This document shows positions 9,038 through 18,799 of a stretch of DNA of 64,000 bases, piece by piece (position 1 is the stretch's first letter; each line of letters begins with the position of its first letter). The notes under the pieces were generated by a model. The model was not told where the DNA came from. It did no database searches and saw only the letters and a list, made by a program, of their open reading frames with translations. A program made the translations under genes and the position numbers. The DNA is from 66-474 sp035249175. GTDB taxonomy: Bacteria; Pseudomonadota; Gammaproteobacteria; Xanthomonadales; Rhodanobacteraceae. The stretch spans positions 1 to 64,000 of the forward strand of contig DATFGT010000127.1 in assembly GCA_035249175.1 (NCBI GenBank). The letters are read 5' to 3'.

Positions 9038-12000
9038 GCGCCGGCCTCCGTACGCGCATCGAACAGCGCATCCATGGCTTCGATCAACGCGCGCGGTGGT
9101 TGGTCGACGTGCACCCCTTGGCCTTCACCCATGCCGCGCACGAACAGGTAGTACACCGCGCCGATGTGGCGGTCGTAATCGTAGTCGGGCAATTGCTGCC
9201 GCAGCCAGCGATGCAGCGCCAGCGTGTAGACGAGCCACTGCAGGTCGTAATCGTGCACGGCGATTTCCGCGCGCATCGCGTCATCGTCATACGGCGCGCA
9301 GCGGTTGGTCTTCCAGTCCACGATGTGGAAGCGACCGGCGTGCCGGAACGTGAGATCGATCTTGCCGGTGAGCAGGCCGTGCAGGCGCTCGGTCGCGACC
9401 CCGCCACGTTGCTGCTGGTAGCCGTGCGCGTGCAGCAGCGCGTACAAAGCTGGCGCGCGCGACGCGCTCAGGGAAAGGTGGAACTCGATCTCGGCCTTGC
9501 GCTGGTCCGATGCAATGTCGCACAGGCGCGTGCCGCAGGGTAGTGGCGTATTCAAGGCGTCGCGCACGTAGTCCCCGGTCAGTTCGACCGCGCGCCGGTA
9601 GGCGCCATCGCCGCCAGCGACGCCCTGATCGGCGAGCGCGCGTTCGATCAGCGGGCGCGCGCCTTCCGGAACCCCGGGGGCATCGCGCCACGCGGCGAAA
9701 TCCGTTTGCTCGAAGACGGCGTGTACCGCGCTACCGAAGGCCGCGCCAGCGGGACCGGCTTCGCGCGATTCGCCGTCTGTTGATGAAGCATCGCCCGCCC
9801 CGGGACGCGGATCGGCCGCGGCCTGGTTTGCGCTGCCGCGCACCAGCCGCGAAAACGACCACACCTGCCAATCGCGTTGCAGGCCGGTGCGGGTGAAGGC
9901 GCGTGCGTGCAGTTCGTCCGTGGCATCGGGTTCCCGCGCCGGTGGACGCCGGGTCGGCGCGGGCGAGGGCAGATCGATTTTCCGTGCCGCGCCATCCGCG
10001 CGCTCGCACAACGCGCGCAGCGCGGCGTCGCAACCGGCGACATCGGCGCCCAGTGGAACCTCGCGGCCGGCTGCGTGCAGCAGGTGGTACGCGGCGCTGT
10101 GCTGCATCTGGTTGACCGGGCCCCACGGCAACACGCACAGCGCACAGGCGCGGGTGACCGCCACGTAGAATTTGCGCACGTCTTCGGCGCGGATTTCGTC
10201 ACCAGCGCGTTGTGCGACGTCGCGGCCGGCGCCCTTGCCGATCGCGACGTGCGCGGCGTTGGCCTCATCGTGATACCAGTGCAATGGCGGGCGCTTGTCC
10301 TGCTTGCCCGGGTCGCGACCCAGTACCGCATACGGCACCAATACGACTTCGTATTCGAGGCCCTTGGCAGCGTGCACGGTGGAAATCGTCACCGCATCCG
10401 CATCGGTGTCGAGGCGCAGGCGCGCGGCGTCGGCATCGTCGCGGGCCTCGACGCGCGCGCGGGCAAACCGCGTCGCGAGATCCGCGATGCCGAAACTCGT
10501 CGCGTCGAGATCCTGCAGCAGCTCGGCCAATTGCAGATAGTTGGCAACGCGGCGCTCGCCATCCGGCAGCGCCAGGAGCCGCGGCGCGGCCTTTGCGACA
10601 AGTCCGTGCAGCCATGCCATCGGCCCGTGCTGCTGCGCCTCCGCCGCCCATGTCGCGACGCCTTCCAGCACGGCGGCCTGGCGCGCGTCGTCATCGATGC
10701 CGGCGGCAATGGTTGCTGCATCGTCGCCAGCCAGCAAACTGGCACGCGCGGCGCGCGCGCGTCGCGGATCGTCCGGTGCGGCCAGCGCATCCAGCAGCAG
10801 CGCGAGATCGGCGGCTTCGTCGCCGGCATACACGCTGGCGCGCAGGTTGCAAGACGCGGGCACGCCGGCGCGGGCCAACGCGGCCTGCATCGCATGCGCT
10901 TGCGCGTTGGAATTCACCAGCACCGCGATGTGGCCGGGTCGCAGTGCATGCAGCGTGCCGTGTTTGTCGCGCAGACGGACGGCGTCGTCGTGCAGCATGC
11001 GATGAATCCATGCTACGCAGGCCTTCTGGATCGCGGAGATGGTGTGCGCCTTCGATGGGACGTTGCTCCACTGCGCGTGCCCGACCCGTTCGGGATCGAG
11101 CCACCACAGTTCCAGTGCCGGAAGCGCCTCGCCGTCGCGCAGCAGCGCGCGTTGCGCGACGGCGGCGGCGGGGTGGATGTCGGGATGTTCGATGCCTGCA
11201 TCGATGAATGCGTGCGGCACCGAGAACAACGCATTGATGGCCTTGCACAGGCCGGTGCCCGCGCGCCAGCTTTTTGCCAGTCGCAGCGCCTCGCCGCGCG
11301 CCTGTGCGCGGGCCTGCAGCCATGCGAACACGTCGCCGCCGCGAAAGCCGTAAATCGCCTGCTTGGGATCGCCGACCAGGACCAGCGTGGTCGGGCCGAA
11401 CAGGGTTTCGACGACGCGCCACTGGCGCGGATCGGTGTCCTGGAATTCATCGACCAGCGCGGCCTTCCAGCGCGCGCGGATGCGTTCGACGGCGCGCCGC
11501 CCGCGCGCGCCGTCGGCGAGCGCATCGGCCAGCCGATCGACCGCCTGGTCGTGGCCCATCAGGTTGCGCGCCGCGAGGCGCTGCGGCAGCTCGCTTTCGA
11601 GCCATGTGCGGGCATTGCGCAGCAGGCGTGCGGCGGCCATTTGTTGTACGACCGCGCGCGCTTCGGAGCAAGCCGCGAAAGCAGACAACAGCGCTTCAAT
11701 GTCATCCACGATGCGGCCTTGCGGGCACACGCCCTCAGGCTTCAACGCCTCGATATTGGCGGCGCCGAGACTCACCGCGGCTTTGCGGTCGAGCGCCTCC
11801 AGGGTTGTTTCCCCGGTCGTTCCCGACGCCCAGTCGCGCAGGCCTTGCAATGCCGTCCAACGATTGTTGCGTGCGCGGGTGTCCTTCACGCAGCGCTGCA
11901 ATTCGCTCTCGAATTCGGCGAAGTCATCTTTCGTCCATGTGCAAATCCTCGCGACGGCGGCTTCGAACAGAGTCTCGGTCACCGCCGGATCGGTTTCGGG

Positions 12001-12642
12001 CAACTCGATGCTGCGCCCACGCCAGCGCGGGTCGCATACCTGTCTCGCCAGACCTTCCGGCGACCCCCACGTTGCCGTCAACAATGCCGCGGTCGCGACG
12101 TCGGCGCTGCCGCGACGCCAGAAATCGCGCACGATCTCGCCCTCGAGATCGCGGACGTCTTCGAGCAACTCCGGTTGCGCCAGCGCCTGTCCGGTTTCGA
12201 ATCCGAACTCGGCCAGCGTGCGGTGGCAGAAGCCGTGCAGGGTACCGATGAACGCGGTGTCGATGGCGAGCCGCGCTTCGCGGGCGCGCCCGCGCAAATC
12301 GTCGAGCGCGGCACCGTTTGCCAGTGCACGCGCGATAACCTTGCGGGTTTCGAGGTGCTCGCCATGTTCGCCGGCGCGAGGCGCGCCCGGCTCGTCCTCG
12401 CCCAGCAGCGTGTCGGCGATCACCAGGCGCTGCCGCAGCCGCGTCGAGAGTTCGGCGGCGGCGGCACGCGTGAAGGTGGCCACCACGATTTCATCGACCT
12501 TGAGGTCGCGCTCCAGGATCAGGCGCAGGTAAAGCGTCGCGATGGTGAAGGTCTTGCCGGTGCCGGCGCTGGCCTCGACCGCGCGGATGCCGTCGAGTGG
12601 CAGTTGCGTCGCGTCGCCGGGCGTAGTCATCAATCCACTCAC
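9034..12642 (-). CDS. recB: Exodeoxyribonuclease V beta subunit RecB
   Basis: 1202 residues, close to the usual 1180. RecB is the 3'-5' helicase and the only nuclease subunit of RecBCD. UvrD/Rep-type motifs in order: Walker A VEASAGTGKTFT (about residue 23), LVDEFQDTDPRQW, GDPKQAIYGFRGGD, and STVHAAKGLEYEVVLVP. The C-terminal nuclease domain shows GKIDLTF followed by HIVDWKTNR near residue 1110, the D-x-K active site that also loads RecA. ATG start overlaps the recC stop by 4 bp (ATGA), and its own stop overlaps recD the same way, so the three subunits are translationally coupled. Confidence 0.96.
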   Translation of the reverse strand: MSGLMTTPGDATQLPLDGIRAVEASAGTGKTFTIATLYLRLILERDLKVDEIVVATFTRAAAAELSTRLRQRLVIADTLLGEDEPGAPRAGEHGEHLETRKVIARALANGAALDDLRGRAREARLAIDTAFIGTLHGFCHRTLAEFGFETGQALAQPELLEDVRDLEGEIVRDFWRRGSADVATAALLTATWGSPEGLARQVCDPRWRGRSIELPETDPAVTETLFEAAVARICTWTKDDFAEFESELQRCVKDTRARNNRWTALQGLRDWASGTTGETTLEALDRKAAVSLGAANIEALKPEGVCPQGRIVDDIEALLSAFAACSEARAVVQQMAAARLLRNARTWLESELPQRLAARNLMGHDQAVDRLADALADGARGRRAVERIRARWKAALVDEFQDTDPRQWRVVETLFGPTTLVLVGDPKQAIYGFRGGDVFAWLQARAQARGEALRLAKSWRAGTGLCKAINALFSVPHAFIDAGIEHPDIHPAAAVAQRALLRDGEALPALELWWLDPERVGHAQWSNVPSKAHTISAIQKACVAWIHRMLHDDAVRLRDKHGTLHALRPGHIAVLVNSNAQAHAMQAALARAGVPASCNLRASVYAGDEAADLALLLDALAAPDDPRRARAARASLLAGDDAATIAAGIDDDARQAAVLEGVATWAAEAQQHGPMAWLHGLVAKAAPRLLALPDGERRVANYLQLAELLQDLDATSFGIADLATRFARARVEARDDADAARLRLDTDADAVTISTVHAAKGLEYEVVLVPYAVLGRDPGKQDKRPPLHWYHDEANAAHVAIGKGAGRDVAQRAGDEIRAEDVRKFYVAVTRACALCVLPWGPVNQMQHSAAYHLLHAAGREVPLGADVAGCDAALRALCERADGAARKIDLPSPAPTRRPPAREPDATDELHARAFTRTGLQRDWQVWSFSRLVRGSANQAAADPRPGAGDASSTDGESREAGPAGAAFGSAVHAVFEQTDFAAWRDAPGVPEGARPLIERALADQGVAGGDGAYRRAVELTGDYVRDALNTPLPCGTRLCDIASDQRKAEIEFHLSLSASRAPALYALLHAHGYQQQRGGVATERLHGLLTGKIDLTFRHAGRFHIVDWKTNRCAPYDDDAMRAEIAVHDYDLQWLVYTLALHRWLRQQLPDYDYDRHIGAVYYLFVRGMGEGQGVHVDQPPRALIEAMDALFDARTEAGA

Positions 12643-15600
12643 GAACGCACCTTCGGCGGCAGCAGGTGCAGGCGCGGGAACAGCGCGCAGGCGGTGTCGT
12701 ACACCCGCACCGCAAGCGCGGTGTCTTCCCGCGTGACAGATCTGCCGCGCCAGGCGAGGCGCACCGAAGGCTTGTCGAAGTCGAGCGCACTGGCGAACGC
12801 GGCATCGTCATCGGCCTTCGCGGCAATCTCCGCGAGGGCGTCGATGAAGGCTTCGCGTGCGTCGTCGTCGTCGAGCGGCGGCGGTTTCTTTCGCTTGGGA
12901 CGGAATGCCTGCAACGAGGCATCCGGAAACAGCGGCAGCGGCTGGCGCAGGCCGTCGCGCCAGGCGGCGGTCAGCCGCGACAGGTGCGCGCACGCTTTGG
13001 CGGCGCCATCGATGCGCAATTCGCGTTCCTCGACCTCGCCGCCGTCGAGCCACAGGAACCGGCAGGTCGTGGCGGCGTCGCTGACCAAGGCGACGAACAA
13101 GGTGTCGAGCCACGCGCGCAGCACGCGCTTGCCGCTGAGGCCGCCGGGCGAATACCGGACCAGTCCCGCGGCATGGATACCGGTCACGGTCCCCGACAGC
13201 CACGTGCCGGGGTCCAGTTGCACGCGTGCGGTGATGTCGTCCAAATGCGGCTCGCCGCGGGTGAAGGCATCGATCGCGGCACGCAACCGGTTCGCGCGTT
13301 CGCGTGCGATGTCCAGCGCCGCATCCGCGAGCCCACCGGGCGGCAGGCGACCTTGTGCGCGCAAGCGCTGCTTTTCGTCCTCGGCATCGCCATCACCATG
13401 TTCAAGCAAGGCGCTGGCGAGGTCGTAACGCAGCAGCGGATGGTCGGGCTGCAGCGGTTCGAGATCGGCGTCCTCGTCGGCAGCGCGCGGTAGGCGCAAG
13501 TGCAGCGCACCTTCCAGGAAACCGCGCGCGGGATCGTCGAAGAACCGCTTCAGTGCATTGAGCCGGATTTCCTCGCCGGGCGCAGCAGCCGGCGGCAGCG
13601 CGTCGCTTGCGAACGGCGGCAGTGCATCGGTACTGCGCCGTCGTGCCGCGGCGGCGGGCTGCCATGACGCGTGAAACGACCGTGGCGTTGCACCGTTCGC
13701 GCCGAACAGCGAGGCGTCGAACGGATGCAGCGGCGCGAGCCGTGGCAGCGCCGCAGCCTGGACCTTGCGGGCGGCATCGTCGGCGGGGCACAACAAGTAG
13801 CCTTGTTCCAGTGTGTCGAGCAATTCCGATACCACCACCGAGGGCGGGCGCATCTCGTTGGTGTGGGTGTCGCGTCCGATCCAACTTACGTAGAACACGT
13901 CGCGCGCGGCGGCGAGAAGCTGCAGAAACAAAAGGCGGTCGTCCGCGCGCACGTCGCGGTCGCCGCGTTCGGCATTGCCAGCACGGCGGTCCGCGAGCAG
14001 CGGGTCGAGACCATTCGCCTCGCGTCGCGGAAACGCGGCTTCGTCCATGCCGAGCAGGCAGATCACCCGGAACGGCACCACGCGCAGCGGCACCATGCCG
14101 CAAAAAGTGATGCCGCCCGTAAACAGGTACTGGTGCGGATCGGCGGCGCCCAGCGCGCCACGCAGGAATACCCGCACGTCCGACCATGGCAATGCGAGGT
14201 CGGCATCGGCCGCGTCGCAGTCGCGCGCCAGCGTCGCCAGTGCGCCACGGATGCGTTCCAATGCGCGCAGTTCCGCAGTGTCACGCGGGTCGGATTGGTA
14301 GAGGCCGTCGAGCATGGCGTTGAGAAACGCCTGCCAGGCACTCGCTGCGCGGGAGCGCGGCGATTCCTCGCGCAGCTGTCGCCAGGTTTCCAGCACCGCG
14401 AGTACCGCGTCGAGGTTCGCGAACGCCGCGCCTTCCACGCCCTGCACTGGCGCGGTGTCGCCGACCAGGTCCGACGCGTCGTCGTCGCCGATCGCGAACC
14501 CGGCCAGCACACGCTCGATGCCGAATGCCCAACTGAACTCGCGATAGCCGGCGCAGTCCGCGCGTGCGCGCTCGTCCTCGCCCCAGCGCACGCCGGCGTC
14601 GCGCAAGCGGCGCGACAGGCGCGCGACCGCATCGCTGTCGAGATCGAAGCGGCGCATCACGCCCGGCACCGCCAGCACGTCCAGCAATTCGTTGGCTTCC
14701 CAGCGCGAACCCGGCGCGTCCAGCAGATCGAGGAAGAGTTGCGCCACCGGATGCAGCGCGGCCGCGCCGGCATCGCCCATGTTGAACGGCAACCAGCGCG
14801 GATCGCCGCGCTCGACGCCACCGAACACCGCTTCGATCGCCGGCGCATAGAGCGCGATATCGGGCGCCATCACCGCCACGTCGCGCGGTTGCAGGGTCGA
14901 ATCCTTTTCGAACATCGCCAGCAGCGCATCGTGCAAGGTCTGCACTTCGCGCAACGGTGTGTGGCAGGCATGGAACTGGATCGAATCGTCGGGCAGCGCT
15001 GCGCGCCCGTCATCACCCGGGGCGGCGTGGTCGAGGATGTCGTCGCGCACGCGGCCCAGCAGGCTGGTGCGATCGATGCCGCTGTCGAACAACTCGATTT
15101 CATCGTCGGGCCGCACGTGCCGGTAGCCGTACAGAAGCTCGATGAACCCGGCCAGCGCGCCGCCCTGCGAGGTGATCAGCGGGTTGCCGCCTTGTTTGTC
15201 GCGCAGCCATTGCCATATCTCGCGGCGCCGTGTCGGCGTGTCGCCGAGATAGCCCCTGGACGGCAACGGCAAATGGAAATCGACGTCGCAATGCCGGCCC
15301 GCCACCGCCAGCATCCGCAGCACGTCGGGCGACACATTGCTGCACGCGAAGCAGGCGAAGGAACCGGGCAGGCCGGGTGGCGCCGGCTTTTCCTCGAAAC
15401 GGCCGGGCGGGTATTCCGGGTCGAAACGACGCAGCCAGTCGTCGACCCGCGCGGCGCGCGACATGCCGCCCACGCGCGGCAGCACGCGGCGCCACAGCGC
15501 GGCTTGCCAGTTGCCGGTATCGGCGCCGCGCTCCCACGCCAGCAACTTTTCGCGCCGGTAGCCTTGCATGCGTTCGTAGGCGCGCGCCAGTTCCAGGCTC

Positions 15601-15977
15601 AACGCGAATCGGCGCAGTGGGTCGCCCCCGGGCGAGAGGTATTCGCGCAGCGGCGCCAGCGCGGCACCTTCGAGCGCCTCGCCAAGCAACGCATACAGAT
15701 GCCAGCGCAGCACCTCGACGTCGAACGGTGAGCGTTCCGGCAATTCGGGACGTGCGGCGCGCAACAGCTCCCATGTGAACTGCGCGGGCGGCGTGAACTC
15801 GACATTCGCGATCACGCCCATGCGTTCGGCCAGATACACCTGCAGCCAGCGTTTCAGCCCTGCCTGCGGTACCAGCACCCGCGCGGGCACCAGCGGGTTT
15901 TCCCGCGCGGCGCCTAGTTGTTCGCCCAGCACATCGGCCAGTCTGGCGGCATCATTGGAAGTGTGCAGTCGAAACAT
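12639..15977 (-). CDS. recC: Exodeoxyribonuclease V gamma subunit RecC
   Basis: 1112 residues. RecC scans for Chi and holds the RecB and RecD motors; its helicase-like domains are inactive. The chosen ATG gives MFRLHTSNDAARLADVLG, which matches the family's usual N-terminus (M-R-x-Y-H-S-N). A GTG 16 codons upstream (16025) is open but unlikely. A family-typical segment is ANVEFTPPAQFTWELLR near residue 70. First gene of the recC-recB-recD-lhr unit. The region upstream is shared with the divergent PepSY gene. Confidence 0.95.
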   Translation of the reverse strand: MFRLHTSNDAARLADVLGEQLGAARENPLVPARVLVPQAGLKRWLQVYLAERMGVIANVEFTPPAQFTWELLRAARPELPERSPFDVEVLRWHLYALLGEALEGAALAPLREYLSPGGDPLRRFALSLELARAYERMQGYRREKLLAWERGADTGNWQAALWRRVLPRVGGMSRAARVDDWLRRFDPEYPPGRFEEKPAPPGLPGSFACFACSNVSPDVLRMLAVAGRHCDVDFHLPLPSRGYLGDTPTRRREIWQWLRDKQGGNPLITSQGGALAGFIELLYGYRHVRPDDEIELFDSGIDRTSLLGRVRDDILDHAAPGDDGRAALPDDSIQFHACHTPLREVQTLHDALLAMFEKDSTLQPRDVAVMAPDIALYAPAIEAVFGGVERGDPRWLPFNMGDAGAAALHPVAQLFLDLLDAPGSRWEANELLDVLAVPGVMRRFDLDSDAVARLSRRLRDAGVRWGEDERARADCAGYREFSWAFGIERVLAGFAIGDDDASDLVGDTAPVQGVEGAAFANLDAVLAVLETWRQLREESPRSRAASAWQAFLNAMLDGLYQSDPRDTAELRALERIRGALATLARDCDAADADLALPWSDVRVFLRGALGAADPHQYLFTGGITFCGMVPLRVVPFRVICLLGMDEAAFPRREANGLDPLLADRRAGNAERGDRDVRADDRLLFLQLLAAARDVFYVSWIGRDTHTNEMRPPSVVVSELLDTLEQGYLLCPADDAARKVQAAALPRLAPLHPFDASLFGANGATPRSFHASWQPAAAARRRSTDALPPFASDALPPAAAPGEEIRLNALKRFFDDPARGFLEGALHLRLPRAADEDADLEPLQPDHPLLRYDLASALLEHGDGDAEDEKQRLRAQGRLPPGGLADAALDIARERANRLRAAIDAFTRGEPHLDDITARVQLDPGTWLSGTVTGIHAAGLVRYSPGGLSGKRVLRAWLDTLFVALVSDAATTCRFLWLDGGEVEERELRIDGAAKACAHLSRLTAAWRDGLRQPLPLFPDASLQAFRPKRKKPPPLDDDDAREAFIDALAEIAAKADDDAAFASALDFDKPSVRLAWRGRSVTREDTALAVRVYDTACALFPRLHLLPPKVRS

Positions 15978-16062
15978 GCGCCATCCGCGGAGATGATCAC
16001 GCCAGTATGCCTGCCGCGCGCTCACGGGTTGAGACGGAACGCATGGCTCCCATTCCCTGTTA

Positions 16063-16091
16063 TTGCGAATGAGTCGTATTCGTCAGATAAT
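16063..16091 (+). promoter_or_regulatory. Sigma-70 type promoter with embedded Fur-box-like palindrome
   Basis: A -35 TTGCGA (16063-16068), 17-bp spacer, and -10 GATAAT (16086-16091) point towards the PepSY gene at 16118. Within the spacer is CGAAT-N7-ATTCG (16066-16082), whose core AATGAGTCGTATT resembles Fur boxes of the type AATGA-N3-TCATT. Promoter spacing is seen directly; Fur control is inferred from the match and from the usual iron link of PepSY membrane proteins. Confidence 0.5.
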
Positions 16092-16117
16092 CGCGCATCC
16101 TTTTCCAAAACTGCCAC

Positions 16118-16594
16118 GTGGCGACCACCCGCCGTTGGTTGAAATCGTTCCGCACCTTGCACCTGTACCTCGGCGTATTCACCGCGCCGGCGTTGCTGTT
16201 CTTCGCGTTCACCGGCGCACTGCAAAGCGTGAACCTGCACGAAGCCGCGCGCGGCAGCGATTACAAGCCGCCAGCATGGATCGCCAGCATCGCGCACATG
16301 CACAAGAAGCAGAGCTTCGACGTGCCGGTGAAGCGCGGGCCGCCGAAGGCTTCCATCGTGCATGCGAAGGCCACGCCGGCTGCGAGTGCGAACCCACACA
16401 CGGCGAACCATCCTGCGCCTAGCCAGCGCAACCTGTGGCCGATGAAGATCTTCTTCGTGCTGGTCTCGCTCAGCCTGATCCTGTCGACGATCACAGGCAC
16501 CTGTATGGGTTGGCGCTGCACGCGCAGCCGGCGTCGTTACGGCGCGACGCTGGCCGCGGGCGTGGTGGTGCCGGCGCTGTTGCTGGTGTTCTGA
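16118..16594 (+). CDS. PepSY-associated membrane protein
   Basis: 158 residues from a GTG start. One membrane helix near the N-terminus (LYLGVFTAPALLFFAFTGAL) follows a basic, Trp-containing start typical of PepSY_TM proteins. A periplasmic loop rich in His, Ala and Pro follows, then a second helix (IFFVLVSLSLILSTITGTCMG) and a third short hydrophobic end. Longer PepSY_TM proteins sit next to siderophore receptors and act as ferric reductases; this is a reduced form without the complete PepSY domain. Function unproven. No clear Shine-Dalgarno is visible. Confidence 0.7.
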   Translation: MATTRRWLKSFRTLHLYLGVFTAPALLFFAFTGALQSVNLHEAARGSDYKPPAWIASIAHMHKKQSFDVPVKRGPPKASIVHAKATPAASANPHTANHPAPSQRNLWPMKIFFVLVSLSLILSTITGTCMGWRCTRSRRRYGATLAAGVVVPALLLVF

Positions 16595-16649
16595 TCCGCG
16601 CCACGGGAAGCGGATGGCTGGCGTGTGTGCGCACCGCGATAATGGCACG

Positions 16650-17828
16650 ATGCATTCGTCGCCTGGAACGAACATCGAACTTGTCGCAAACGCGTCCGGC
16701 AATCCGACCGCCATCGCGGCGGCCGGCCTGATTGCACTGGCGGTCGCCATGGGCATCGGAAGGTTCGCGTTCACGCCGATCATGCCGATGATGGAAGCCG
16801 ACGCGGGGCTGACGCTGCGCGCAGCCGGCTGGTTGGCGGCGGCCAATTACCTCGGGTATTTCATCGGTGCGTTGTGCGCCGCGCGCTTGTCGCTGGCGCA
16901 GGCAGTGCGCGGCGGATTGCTGCTGATCGCGGTGGTGACGTTCGCGATGGGCATCACGGATGTTTTTGCACTGCAACTGTTGCTGAGATTGCTTGCGGGC
17001 GTCGCCAGTGCATGGGTGCTGGTGCATGTTTCGGCGTGGACGCTGGGTCGGCTGCTTGCCATGCAGCGTGCCGACGCGAACGGTGTTGTCTACGCAGGTG
17101 TCGGCGTGGGTGTTGCCGCGGCCGGATTGGTGTGCATGGCCACGATGCAGGTGCACTGGGATTCGAATCGCACCTGGCAGGTGTTCGGCGTCTTGTCGCT
17201 GCTGACGACGCTCGTGCTGTGGCGCAACTTTCGCGGCGCCGGCAAAACGGAGGTGTCGCGCAGCGCCTCGGCGCGCATCCACTGGAATGCGGACAAGTGG
17301 CGCCTGATGGCATGCTATGGCGCGCTCGGCTTCGGTTACATCATTCCGGCGACTTACCTGCCGGACATGGCGCACCGCTACATCACCGATCCGCTGGTGT
17401 TCGGAATGGCATGGCCGGTGTTCGGCGCTGCATCCGCGCTGTCGACATGGATCGCGGCGCGCTGGCTGGCGCGCGTCAACGATCGCAAGCTCTGGTCCGC
17501 CTGTTATCTGCTGATGATGGGCGGCGTCGCGCTGCCCGCGCTGTGGCCGACGCTCACCGCGATCCTGGTCGCAGCGTTGCTGGTTGGCGGCACTTACATG
17601 GTGGTGACGATGCTGGGCTTGCGTGAGGCGCGCCGCGCGGCGGGCTCCGAAGCCACGGCGTTCATCGCGGTGATGACCGCCGCGTTTGCGATCGGCCAGA
17701 TCGTCGGGCCGTTGCTGGTCAGCGCGGTCGCCCACCGGCCGCATGGGTTTGCGGCGGCACTGCTGGCCGCCGCGGTCGTGGTGTTGCTGGCGGCGGTTTC
17801 GTTGTGGCGATCGTCGCGCGATGCGTAG
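16650..17828 (+). CDS. YbfB/YjiJ-type MFS transporter
   Basis: 392 residues with about twelve hydrophobic segments, an inner-membrane carrier of the major facilitator superfamily. The first helix contains GIGRFAFTPIMPMM, the hallmark of the YbfB/YjiJ group, followed by LAAANYLGYFIGAL. Substrate unknown. ATG 16650 was chosen over an in-frame ATG at 16614 because the extra twelve residues are not hydrophobic and the family starts close to helix 1. It lies 55 bp after the PepSY gene on the same strand, so co-transcription is possible. A double hairpin follows the stop. Confidence 0.85.
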   Translation: MHSSPGTNIELVANASGNPTAIAAAGLIALAVAMGIGRFAFTPIMPMMEADAGLTLRAAGWLAAANYLGYFIGALCAARLSLAQAVRGGLLLIAVVTFAMGITDVFALQLLLRLLAGVASAWVLVHVSAWTLGRLLAMQRADANGVVYAGVGVGVAAAGLVCMATMQVHWDSNRTWQVFGVLSLLTTLVLWRNFRGAGKTEVSRSASARIHWNADKWRLMACYGALGFGYIIPATYLPDMAHRYITDPLVFGMAWPVFGAASALSTWIAARWLARVNDRKLWSACYLLMMGGVALPALWPTLTAILVAALLVGGTYMVVTMLGLREARRAAGSEATAFIAVMTAAFAIGQIVGPLLVSAVAHRPHGFAAALLAAAVVVLLAAVSLWRSSRDA

Positions 17829-17835
17829 CTACCGA

Positions 17836-17889
17836 CTCCGGATTTTATCCGGAGCAAGCCCAATAGCGTCCGTGGCATGCGTTGGGCTT
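17836..17889. terminator. Two adjacent hairpins between convergent genes
   Basis: CTCCGGAT-TTT-ATCCGGAG (17836-17854) is a perfect 8-bp stem with a 3-base loop. It is followed by AAGCCCAA (17856-17863) pairing with TTGGGCTT (17882-17889) across 18 bases. They lie between the MFS stop and the sulfotransferase stop, as expected for a bidirectional terminator, but no T-tract is present. Confidence 0.5.
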
Positions 17890-17918
17890 CTCCCCGGCAA
17901 GCCGGCGATCCGTGCAAC

Positions 17919-18761
17919 CTACACCACCGGAATCTTGCGGATATTGTTCTTCGGATCCAGCCAGAACGAATCGTTGACGAAGCGGTTGAACAGGTCGGGC
18001 GGCAGCACCGTTTCACGCTTCGGCGCCGACACCCGCGACTGCACCGTGTGCAGGCCGGGAAGGCCCAGGCGCGCGTCGAACTCGTCGGCGCGGTATTCGA
18101 TGTGGTCGAAGTCGTGCTCGAACCACGGTTCGTCGATGAACCTGTAGAGCGTCTGCATCGCCGTCTTGGGATCGCGCGTCAAACCTTCGTAGGTCAGCAG
18201 CAGCATGCGGCCCGGTGAATACTGTCCGTACCACGCATCCTTGATGGCCTGAAACGAAAACCCGACCATCCCATTCATGTCGATCAGCGCTTCGGTGCGC
18301 GAATAGACCGTGCCATTCGGATTGAATTGAAAAATCTTATTGACGGTCAGCGGCTGCTTGCGCACCAGCCGTTCGACACTGTCCAGCACCCACGGCAGTT
18401 CGCGCACGCAGGCGATCACCTTGGAATTCGGGAACAGCGCTGCCAGCAGCGGCAGCTTGCTGCACCATATGCGGCCGGTATCGAACACCACGTCCGTGTG
18501 GAAGCCGCCGTAGTAGTTCTGGAATATTCCGCGCAGCACGGCCTGGCGCTGCTGGTCGGAAATCACCACCGAGAAATCGTTTTTGCCGCTCATCTCGGCG
18601 ACCAGCACGCTGATCAAGTCGCCTACGGGGCTGGTCATGCCGGCGTGGAAACGCGGGTTCTGCTTCAGGATGGCGGAAAGCAGCGTGCTGCCGGAGCGCG
18701 GCAGGCCTGAAATGAAATGCAGCTTCTCGGGCGGCTTTGCCGTCTGCGCCTTGGCGGGCAT
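17919..18761 (-). CDS. Sulfotransferase family protein
   Basis: 280 residues. Sulfotransferases move a sulfuryl group from PAPS to an acceptor. The PAPS-binding P-loop is clear near residue 18 (SGLPRSGSTLLSAIL), and a 3'-phosphate-binding region is plausible at ACVRELPWVLDSVERLVR near residue 117. Acceptor unknown. ATG start with GGGAGA seven bases upstream. No signal peptide, so cytoplasmic. No sulfate-activation genes lie nearby. It is separated from the GNAT gene upstream by an intrinsic terminator. Confidence 0.88.
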   Translation of the reverse strand: MPAKAQTAKPPEKLHFISGLPRSGSTLLSAILKQNPRFHAGMTSPVGDLISVLVAEMSGKNDFSVVISDQQRQAVLRGIFQNYYGGFHTDVVFDTGRIWCSKLPLLAALFPNSKVIACVRELPWVLDSVERLVRKQPLTVNKIFQFNPNGTVYSRTEALIDMNGMVGFSFQAIKDAWYGQYSPGRMLLLTYEGLTRDPKTAMQTLYRFIDEPWFEHDFDHIEYRADEFDARLGLPGLHTVQSRVSAPKRETVLPPDLFNRFVNDSFWLDPKNNIRKIPVV

Positions 18762-18799
18762 GCGCGTCTCCCGATGGCCTGAAGGGGCCGAGTGTACCG

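Noticed and set aside
9877..13428. Open frame of 1183 codons opposite recB and recC
   Set aside because: It crosses the recB/recC junction on the other strand and has no recognisable motif or ribosome-binding site.
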